From Actinoplanes cyaneus (GTDB lineage Bacteria > Actinomycetota > Actinomycetes > Mycobacteriales > Micromonosporaceae), in the NCBI RefSeq assembly GCF_016862095.1, contig NZ_BOMH01000066.1:1-64000 (forward strand): a stretch of 64,000 nt of DNA. The letters run 5' to 3'. A model generated the notes under the pieces. It worked only from the letters and a program-made list of their open reading frames with translations. It did no database searches and was not told the origin of the DNA. The position numbers and the translations under genes were made by a program. Position 1 is the stretch's first letter. Every line of letters begins with the position of its first letter. Shown here one piece after another: positions 58,640 to 64,000 of this stretch.

Positions 58640-60163
58640 ATGACGATCATCAATCGCCGGGTCTTCGTGCTCGGCGGATTGGCAACCGCCGGCACGCTGG
58701 CCGTGCCGTCCCTGGCCAGCGCTGCCGTCCCGTACCCGTTCACCCTCGGGGTCGCCTCCGGCGAACCGGACTCCTCCAGCGTCGTGCTCTGGACCCGCCT
58801 GGCGCCCTCCCCGCTCAACGCCGACGGGCAGGGCGGCATGGCCAACGCCGATGTCACCGTCGACTGGCAGGTCTCGGCCAGCTCCACGTTCGGCTCGCTG
58901 GTCGCGTCCGGCTCGGTCACCGCCCGCTACGCCGACGCGCACTCGGTGCACGTCGTGGCCGGTGGGCTCGCGCCCGGCGCCGAGTACTACTACCGGTTCC
59001 GCGCGCAGGGGCACCTCTCCGCGGTCGGCCGCACCCGCACCGCCCCGGCCGCCGGCACGTCCGGCAGCGACCTGCGGATGGCGTTCGCGTCGTGCGCGCA
59101 CTACGAGTCGGGATACTTCACGGCGTACCGCCGGATGGCCGAGGACCGGCCGGACCTGATCCTGCACCTGGGCGACTACATCTACGAGGATGCCGCCACC
59201 ACCGGATCGGTGCGCGAGCACGCCGGGGCGGAGATCGTCAGCCTCGCCGACTACCGGCGCCGGTACGCGCAGTACAAGGCCGACCCGGACCTGCAGGCCG
59301 CGCACGCCGTCGCGCCGTGGATCGTGGTGCCGGACGACCACGAGGTGGAGAACAACTACGCGAACATGGTGCGCAACGACAACAGCCCGGCGCTGACCGC
59401 CGCGCAGTGGACCGCCCGGCGGACCGCCGCGTACCGCGCGTACTACGAGAACATGCCGCTGCGGCCCGCGCAGGCACCGACCGGCAACAGCATCCCGCTG
59501 TTCCGGCGGGTGCAGTGGGGCACGCTGGCGACGTTCCACATGCTCGACACCCGGCAGTTCCGCGACGACCAGGCCTGCGGTGACGGGTGGAAGGTGTGCG
59601 CGGACGCGGACCTGGCCGGCCGCTCGCTGACCGGCGCGGCGCAGGAGAGCTGGCTGCTCGACGGGCTGGACCAGCACGCCGCGACCTGGGACATCCTCGG
59701 GCAGCAGGTGTTCTTCGCGCGGCGCTTCGACACGGCGGGCGCGGCCAGCATGGACGGCTGGGACGGCTACCGGGCCTCCCGGTCCCGCATCCAGCAGGGG
59801 TGGCGCGATCGCAACGTCCGCAACCCTCTGGTCCTGACCGGTGACGTCCACCGCGCCTGGGCGAACGACCTGCTCGCCGATTACGCCAGCCCGAACTCCG
59901 CGGTGATCGGCACCGAACTGGTCTGCACGTCGATCGCGTCCGGCGGCGACGGCACCGCGAACAGCACCATCCCGGACGTGGCGACCAACCCGCACCTGAA
60001 GTTCTACTCCGAGCGCCGCGGTTACACGCTGACGACGATTTCCCCCTCCCAGGTACGGGCGGACTTCCGCGCGGTGGCGTCGGTCAGCGAGCACGGCGCG
60101 GCCGTCTCCACGCTCAAGTCGTTCGCGATCCTCGACGGAACCCCGGGACTGGTGGCACTGTGA
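58640..60163 (+). CDS. phoD: exported PhoD-type alkaline phosphatase
   Basis: The 507-residue protein has a twin-arginine signal (NRRVFVLGGLATAG, cleavage near residue 30), a PhoD N-terminal domain (FTLGVASGEPDSSSVVLWTRLAP) and the metallophosphatase domain. Metal ligands are in FASCAHYESG, LHLGDYIYED, VPDDHEVENNY and TGDVHRAW. PhoD releases phosphate from mono- and diesters outside the cell using Ca and Fe. The next gene starts at its stop (GTGA overlap). No PhoP box was recognised upstream. Confidence 0.95.
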   Translation: MTIINRRVFVLGGLATAGTLAVPSLASAAVPYPFTLGVASGEPDSSSVVLWTRLAPSPLNADGQGGMANADVTVDWQVSASSTFGSLVASGSVTARYADAHSVHVVAGGLAPGAEYYYRFRAQGHLSAVGRTRTAPAAGTSGSDLRMAFASCAHYESGYFTAYRRMAEDRPDLILHLGDYIYEDAATTGSVREHAGAEIVSLADYRRRYAQYKADPDLQAAHAVAPWIVVPDDHEVENNYANMVRNDNSPALTAAQWTARRTAAYRAYYENMPLRPAQAPTGNSIPLFRRVQWGTLATFHMLDTRQFRDDQACGDGWKVCADADLAGRSLTGAAQESWLLDGLDQHAATWDILGQQVFFARRFDTAGAASMDGWDGYRASRSRIQQGWRDRNVRNPLVLTGDVHRAWANDLLADYASPNSAVIGTELVCTSIASGGDGTANSTIPDVATNPHLKFYSERRGYTLTTISPSQVRADFRAVASVSEHGAAVSTLKSFAILDGTPGLVAL

Positions 60164-61368
60164 TCCCCCTTCTGACCGCGGCCCTGCTCGCCGCCACCTC
60201 GGTCACCTTCAGCACCGTCAACAGCGTCGCCACCGGCGACCAGGACTCCCCCGCGATCGCCACGAACCGCAACGGGCAGGTCGCCGTCGTGTGGAAGGAC
60301 GACCGGGACGAGACCGACCCGGCGGACGACGCGCACTCCGAGATCTACCTGCGACTGTTCAAGGACGGCACGCCGGTCTACGAGCTCAAGCTGTCCACCG
60401 GCGGAACCAGTGGCGTCGACTGGAAACACATCACTCCGGACGTCGGGCTCGACGACAAGGGCAACGCCGTCGTCGTGTGGGCCGACGACCCCGACGGCAA
60501 CGGCGTGTTCAACATCCCCTACCGCGTCGTGTCGCCCACCGGCGCTGTGCTCGCCTCCGGCCGGGCCAACGCGGACGTAGCCGGTGACCAGCGGGTTCCG
60601 CGCGTCGCCGTGGACCCCGACGGGACCTCGGGCAGCGCCTCCGCGGTGGCGTTCACCGTCGTCTGGGAGGACATCCAGGGCTCCGCCTACACCGTCAAGG
60701 CCGCCGGATACACGGCCGCGACGACCAAGGCGTACGAGGTGACCGCCTCGCAGTCCACCGGCGCGCACCACCGGCCGGACGTGGCGGTGTCCGCCTCCGG
60801 AGACGCGACGGTGGTGTGGGAGGAGGACGCCGACGGCAACGCGTACGACAACGTGGGCCTCGTCCGGCTCGCCCGGGCCAACGGCGCGGTGACGCTCAGC
60901 CGCCGCAGTGCCAACTCGCTCGGCGACGGGCAGCAACGCCGGCCCGCGATCGCCGCGAACTACAACGGCGACTTCGTGGTGGGCTGGGAGTCCGACCACA
61001 CCGGGACGAACGGGGTGTGGGCCCGCTCGTTCACGGCCGCCGGCGTCGCCCGGCACCCCGACGCCGAAGTCTCGGCCACGGCGGGTGCGGCGGCTCCCAC
61101 CGTCGGCATCGACGACCAGGCCGGCGCGGTGGTGGGCTGGACCGTCTCCGGGGCCGACGGATGGCTGCGCGGGATCAACGAGGACGGGACGTTCACCGGG
61201 CGTCTCGGGGCGCAGACCCTGACCGGCACCACGACCGGACGGCAGGACCAGTTCCAGGTGGCGGTGTCGGCTTGGGGTGAGGTGCCGGTCGCGTACACCG
61301 ACGACAACGACGGCAACCTCTTCGACCAGATCATCCTGGGGGTCGGCGCCACCAACAGCGACTGGTGA
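60160..61368 (+). CDS. secreted beta-propeller-like repeat protein
   Basis: The 402-residue protein has a short hydrophobic signal (LLTAALLAATSVTF) and about six repeats of the form DSPAIATNRNGQVAVVWKDD, HITPDVGLDDKGNAVVVWADD, HRPDVAVSASGDATVVWEED, RRPAIAANYNGDFVVGWESD and PTVGIDDQAGAVVGWT. This is typical of exported propeller or adhesin-like proteins. Its GTG overlaps the PhoD stop by four bases, so the two are co-translated. A role as a partner of PhoD or a binding protein is inference. Confidence 0.82.
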   Translation: MIPLLTAALLAATSVTFSTVNSVATGDQDSPAIATNRNGQVAVVWKDDRDETDPADDAHSEIYLRLFKDGTPVYELKLSTGGTSGVDWKHITPDVGLDDKGNAVVVWADDPDGNGVFNIPYRVVSPTGAVLASGRANADVAGDQRVPRVAVDPDGTSGSASAVAFTVVWEDIQGSAYTVKAAGYTAATTKAYEVTASQSTGAHHRPDVAVSASGDATVVWEEDADGNAYDNVGLVRLARANGAVTLSRRSANSLGDGQQRRPAIAANYNGDFVVGWESDHTGTNGVWARSFTAAGVARHPDAEVSATAGAAAPTVGIDDQAGAVVGWTVSGADGWLRGINEDGTFTGRLGAQTLTGTTTGRQDQFQVAVSAWGEVPVAYTDDNDGNLFDQIILGVGATNSDW

Positions 61369-61416
61369 CCCACCCCACCCCGTAGCCCTCCCGCCCCGAC
61401 CCCAGCGCTCCACCGT

Positions 61417-61456
61417 CCGCAGCGCTCGTGCGCGGCCCGCAGCGCTCGTGCGCGGC
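61417..61456. repeat. 20-bp exact tandem duplication
   Basis: CCGCAGCGCTCGTGCGCGGC occurs twice without a gap (61417-61436, 61437-61456). Each unit also contains the AGCGCT palindrome. It lies in the intergenic region after the propeller-like gene and before the LysR stop. Confidence 0.9.
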
Positions 61457-61589
61457 CCGGCCCGCGGGAGGCCGCCAAGATCGTGGTCGCCGACGAGGGA
61501 TGGCAGCCGCGGGTGAGCGCCGCGGGCTGGTCTGCCGGCCGGCCCGCGGCGCGACTCACGCTTTCCGGCTCGCCCAACCCCCCGGGTCT

Positions 61590-61672
61590 GTTCACAGCTC
61601 GGGTTCCGTGCGACGTCGTCGAAGTGCTCGTCTTACAGCTGCGGGGACCGTGCGACCTCGTCGAGGTGCTCG
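61590..61672. repeat. about 42-bp tandem duplication of the lysR 3' end
   Basis: The unit 61631-61672, holding the last codons and stop of the LysR gene (EHLDEVARSPQL), is repeated with few changes at 61590-61630, where it would read DEHFDDVARNP. The cores 61606-61630 and 61648-61672 match at 23 of 25 bases. The second copy lies after the stop and is not translated. Confidence 0.85.
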
Positions 61673-62523
61673 ATGAAGCGATCGACCGCAGGCGGGCGGC
61701 TGCGGCCCGCCGGCGTCGCGGCGTAGACCTTGCGGGCCGGCGCGTCGTCGGCGTGGACCCGCAGCAGGACGAGGTCGGCCGGAGCGCTGCGCGCGGCCAG
61801 CGACGGGACCAGGGTGACCCCGAGCCCGGCGGCCACACAGCCGAACTTGGCGGTCCACTCGGAGACGGTGAAGTCGATCCGCGGACGGAAGCCGCTCGCC
61901 GCGAACAGGGTCTCCTCCGGCCGGGTGGAGTTCGCGATGAACGGGTCATCGGCCAGCTCGGCCAGCCGGACCGTGCGACGGCGGGCCAACCGGTGATCGC
62001 GGGGCACCGCGACCAGCATCCGCTCGTCGACCAGATGGTGCAGGTCGAACCGGGCCGGGTCGGGCGGCCCGGACGGAACCGTGCTGACCACGGCGACATC
62101 TACCTCCCCGGCCTCCAGTCGCTGCAGCAGCGCCGGGGTGAAACCCTCCACCAGCGACAACGCGATCGCCGGGAAGGACGCCCGGAACGACGCCAGGGCC
62201 CGGGGCACCAGCGCGGCGACCGCGGTGGCGAACGCGCCGACCCGCAGCCGTCCCGCGTCCAGCGCGTCCAGATCGTCGACGGCCTGGCGCGCCGTGGTGA
62301 GCCGGTCGAGGAGCGCCTCGGCGTGCGGCAGCAGCGCGCGGCCGTGCTCGGTCAGCGCGATGCCGCGGGGCAGCCGGTCCAGCAGGCGGGCGCCGACCTC
62401 CGCCTCCAGGGTGGCGATCTGCCGGGACACTGCGGACTGGGTGAACCTGAGCCGCTGCGCGGCCGCGGTGATCGACCCGAGGCGCGCGACCGTCCGGAAC
62501 ACCTCGAGCAGTTGCGTCTCCAC
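61633..62523 (-). CDS. LysR-family transcriptional regulator
   Basis: The 296-residue protein has an N-terminal HTH (ITAAAQRLRFTQSAVSRQIATLE) and an effector domain (about 90-290; LRVGAFATAVAALVPRALASF). The start is a GTG with TAGCAT just upstream, giving a probable leaderless transcript. It is divergent from a dehydrogenase/RidA pair, with a perfect 11-bp inverted repeat between, which is likely its operator. The 3' end is tandemly duplicated after the stop. Confidence 0.92.
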   Translation of the reverse strand: METQLLEVFRTVARLGSITAAAQRLRFTQSAVSRQIATLEAEVGARLLDRLPRGIALTEHGRALLPHAEALLDRLTTARQAVDDLDALDAGRLRVGAFATAVAALVPRALASFRASFPAIALSLVEGFTPALLQRLEAGEVDVAVVSTVPSGPPDPARFDLHHLVDERMLVAVPRDHRLARRRTVRLAELADDPFIANSTRPEETLFAASGFRPRIDFTVSEWTAKFGCVAAGLGVTLVPSLAARSAPADLVLLRVHADDAPARKVYAATPAGRSRPPAVDRFIEHLDEVARSPQL

Positions 62524-62546
62524 CGAGCCATGCTAGCCGGGCATGG

Positions 62547-62580
62547 CAGCCATGCGAGACAGTCGCTGGTCGCATGGCTG
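62547..62580. promoter_or_regulatory. candidate LysR operator, 11-bp inverted repeat
   Basis: CAGCCATGCGA (62547-62557) and its exact complement TCGCATGGCTG (62570-62580) are separated by 12 bases. The element lies between the divergent LysR and dehydrogenase starts, 22 bases before the latter. Spacing and position suit a LysR dimer site. Confidence 0.7.
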
Positions 62581-62602
62581 TCGCTCCCCTAGCGTCATCG
62601 GC

Positions 62603-63448
62603 ATGACAGATGTTGCGGTGCTCGGCACCGGAAGGATGGGCGGCGCCATCACGGGCCGGCTGCGCGCGGCCGGCCACCAGGTCACGGTCTGGAACCGTGA
62701 CCGGACCCGGGCCGCCGCCACCGGCGCCCCGGTCGCACCGACCCCGGCGGCGGCCGCGGCCAGCGCCGACCTGGTGATCACCATGCTGACCGACGGCGAG
62801 GCTGTCGAGGCGGTGCTGTTCGACGGGGGTGCCGCGGCAGCCGTACGCCCCGGCGCGGTGCTGGTGCAGATGTCCACGATCAGTCCCGCGCAGACAACGG
62901 CGATCGCCGCCCGCCTGCCCGGGACATCCTTCGTGGACGCCCCGGTCGGCGGCAGTGTGGACGCGGTCGCCGCCGGAACCCTCGCCCTGTTCGCCGGTGG
63001 CACACCCGAATCCCTGGACCGGGCCGAGCCGGTGCTCGAGAGCCTCGGCACGGTCACCCGATGCGGGAAGGCAGGCGCCGGATCCGCAGTCAAACTCCTC
63101 CAGAACACGGCCATGCTGACCGCGCTCGGCGGACTGCACGACTCGCTCGCGCTGGCCGCCGCGCTCGGCATCCCGCACCCGCTGGCGGTCCGGCTCCTGG
63201 CCGCCGGGCCGCTCGGGACGGCGCTGCGCCGGGCGGCCAGTGTCACGGCCGACTTCCCGGTCGCGCTCGCCGTCAAGGATCTGCGCCTGACCGGGGCCGC
63301 GACGCCGATGATCGCGGCCACGCTCGGGCTCCTGGAAGACGTACCTGATCAGACCGCGGACCTCGGTTCGCTGATCGCTCTCAAGCACCTCGATTCACTG
63401 ATCGCCCTGAAGCACCTCGATTCACTGATGGCCCTGGAGAACTCGTGA
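62603..63448 (+). CDS. beta-hydroxyacid dehydrogenase/imine-reductase-like enzyme
   Basis: The 281-residue protein of the 3-hydroxyisobutyrate dehydrogenase family has the Rossmann motif VLGTGRMGGAI, WNRDR (NADP-type), FVDAPVGGSVDAVAAGTLALFAGG and the catalytic-Lys region KAGAGSAVKLLQN. The C-terminus ends with a 9-residue motif (LIALKHLDS) in tandem, which is outside the family's normal end. TAGCGT lies before the ATG, suggesting a leaderless transcript. The RidA gene overlaps its stop, so the two form an operon controlled by the divergent LysR protein. Confidence 0.9.
   Translation: MTDVAVLGTGRMGGAITGRLRAAGHQVTVWNRDRTRAAATGAPVAPTPAAAAASADLVITMLTDGEAVEAVLFDGGAAAAVRPGAVLVQMSTISPAQTTAIAARLPGTSFVDAPVGGSVDAVAAGTLALFAGGTPESLDRAEPVLESLGTVTRCGKAGAGSAVKLLQNTAMLTALGGLHDSLALAAALGIPHPLAVRLLAAGPLGTALRRAASVTADFPVALAVKDLRLTGAATPMIAATLGLLEDVPDQTADLGSLIALKHLDSLIALKHLDSLMALENS
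63371..63445 (+). repeat. 27-bp in-frame tandem repeat at a dehydrogenase C-terminus
   Basis: Two full 27-base units (63371-63397 and 63398-63424) and a diverged third (63425-63445) encode LIALKHLDS twice and then LMALENS. Differences between units are mostly in third positions, so the array has been kept in frame. It also brings the stop next to the RidA start. Confidence 0.9.
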
Positions 63449-63852
63449 AACTGACGCTGGACAATCCCGCGAGCGTGCCCGCGCCGTTCGCCGACCGGTA
63501 CACCAACGTGGCGCGGGTCGACCTGCCCGGCGGCGCGCTGCTGACCCTCGCCGGGCAGGTCGCGATCGACGACAACGGCGAGGTGGTGGCACCCGGCGAC
63601 ACGGGGGCGCAGGCCGAGCGGATCTTCGAGCTGATCGGCGACCTGCTCGCCGCGCACGGGGCGGGCTTCGCGGACGTGCTGCACGTGCGGACGTTCATGC
63701 TCGACCTGGCCGACCTGCCCGCGTACGGAAAGGTCCGCCGCCAGATCTTCCCGAGCACTCCCCCACCCAGCACCACGGTTCAGGTGAGCGGACTCTTCCT
63801 GCCCGGGCTGACCCTGGAGGTCGAGGTCACCGCGGCAGTCACCGTCCCCTGA
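63445..63852 (+). CDS. RidA-family protein lacking the usual arginine
   Basis: The 135-residue Rid-superfamily barrel shows YTNVARVDLPGGALLTLAGQVAIDDNGEVV, ERIFELIGDLLAAHGAGFADVLHVRTFMLDL and a beta-strand end. Classical RidA deaminates reactive enamines through an Arg in a PARS-type motif; here that place reads PPPSTTV with Ser, so it probably belongs to a non-deaminase Rid subgroup. The GTG overlaps the dehydrogenase stop by four bases. Pairing with an imine or hydroxyacid dehydrogenase fits a role in amine or imine metabolism. Confidence 0.88.
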   Translation: MKLTLDNPASVPAPFADRYTNVARVDLPGGALLTLAGQVAIDDNGEVVAPGDTGAQAERIFELIGDLLAAHGAGFADVLHVRTFMLDLADLPAYGKVRRQIFPSTPPPSTTVQVSGLFLPGLTLEVEVTAAVTVP

Positions 63853-63870
63853 ACCCGGCACGGCCCCGGT

Positions 63871-63980
63871 GTCAGGAGGCACACACGCCGGGCGCGGTGC
63901 CACGAGGTACACACGCCGGGCGCGGGGCTCAGGGAGTGAGGACGCCGGGGCGCGGGGTTCAGGGGGTGAGGACGTCGGGG
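63871..63980. repeat. about 30-bp tandem array at the 3' end of the last gene
   Basis: Roughly 3.7 units of 28-30 bases share ACGCCGGGGCGCGG (starting at 63871, 63901, 63929 and 63959). The last unit contains the stop codon of the partial minus-strand gene; the others lie beyond it and repeat TGA followed by similar codons. It resembles the lysR 3' duplication at 61590. Confidence 0.8.
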
Positions 63981-64000
63981 AAGGCGGCCTCGCCGAACAG
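63959..64000 (-). CDS. C-terminal end of a gene entering from the right
   Basis: The minus strand reads LFGEAAFPDVLTP then stop, and the frame is open to the window edge. Too little is present to name it. Its last codons are the start of the tandem array described at 63871. Its direction is convergent with the dehydrogenase/RidA operon. Confidence 0.5.
   Translation of the reverse strand: MFGEAAFPDVLTP

Noticed and set aside
58007..60094. A 695-codon minus-strand frame
   Set aside because: It is antisense to the TetR and PhoD genes, both of which have clear motifs.

Overview
The window is very GC-rich, with frequent GTG starts, tightly packed genes and many regulators of the TetR, LysR, WYL, HxlR, MarR, AraC and XRE families. 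It also carries F420-linked oxidoreductases and many secreted enzymes. This points to a soil actinomycete. An intact fliQ gene, many apparently leaderless genes and the overall protein repertoire suggest the Micromonosporaceae, perhaps Actinoplanes; that placement is inference. I saw no rRNA, tRNA, CRISPR array, complete insertion sequence or prophage.

Layout. 0.1-5 kb: BlaI-type regulator, DUF1707 protein, a large Ski2/Mtr4-like helicase and an XRE regulator. 5-12.6 kb: an orphan S-4TM pore-forming effector homologue, a ParB-like protein, a DUF6461 protein, a PF04672 methyltransferase, an anchored surface protein and a TPR protein. 12.9-24.4 kb: small regulator/enzyme pairs (HxlR with an NAD(P)-binding reductase, WYL with a VOC protein, LysR with an EamA exporter, MarR with a SnoaL-like protein) and a frameshifted poly-gamma-glutamate hydrolase. 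24.4-31 kb: an RNA-ligase-fold protein, a lone fliQ, two F420-linked enzymes, a P450 and a FIST/diguanylate cyclase operon. 31-37 kb: quinone oxidoreductase with AraC, NADAR protein, a DUF6966 pseudogene, SMI1/KNR4 protein, a methyltransferase pair and a secreted DUF1996 protein. 38-46 kb: a CHASE3 histidine kinase, surface proteins, and a decayed segment (44.0-46.0 kb) with a fascin-like gene, a broken ArsR-like regulator, a scrap of a PQQ-propeller gene and a 5'-truncated GGDEF gene. 46-49 kb: DinB/MDMPI-like protein, GH18 chitinase and secreted cyclase-family enzyme. 49.6-58.6 kb: a complete urea amidolyase operon (permease, UAAP1, UAAP2, urea carboxylase, allophanate hydrolase and a coupled 35-codon ORF) with a divergent TetR regulator. 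58.6-64 kb: PhoD phosphatase with a secreted repeat protein, and LysR divergent from a beta-hydroxyacid dehydrogenase/RidA pair.

The most unusual non-coding signal is a dispersed palindrome family. Eight copies are seen with arms close to GGCTGGTGCTCACGGTTGTT, often as head-to-tail pairs, and two copies are perfect 23-24 bp hairpins whose arms have changed together. A second theme is tandem duplication at the 3' ends of genes in the last 2.5 kb. A third is a set of gene remnants showing recent rearrangement. Candidate operators were found upstream of the urea operon, the DUF1996 gene, the HxlR pair, the MarR pair and the last LysR pair.

All family assignments were made by eye from remembered family features. 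No database search was run.
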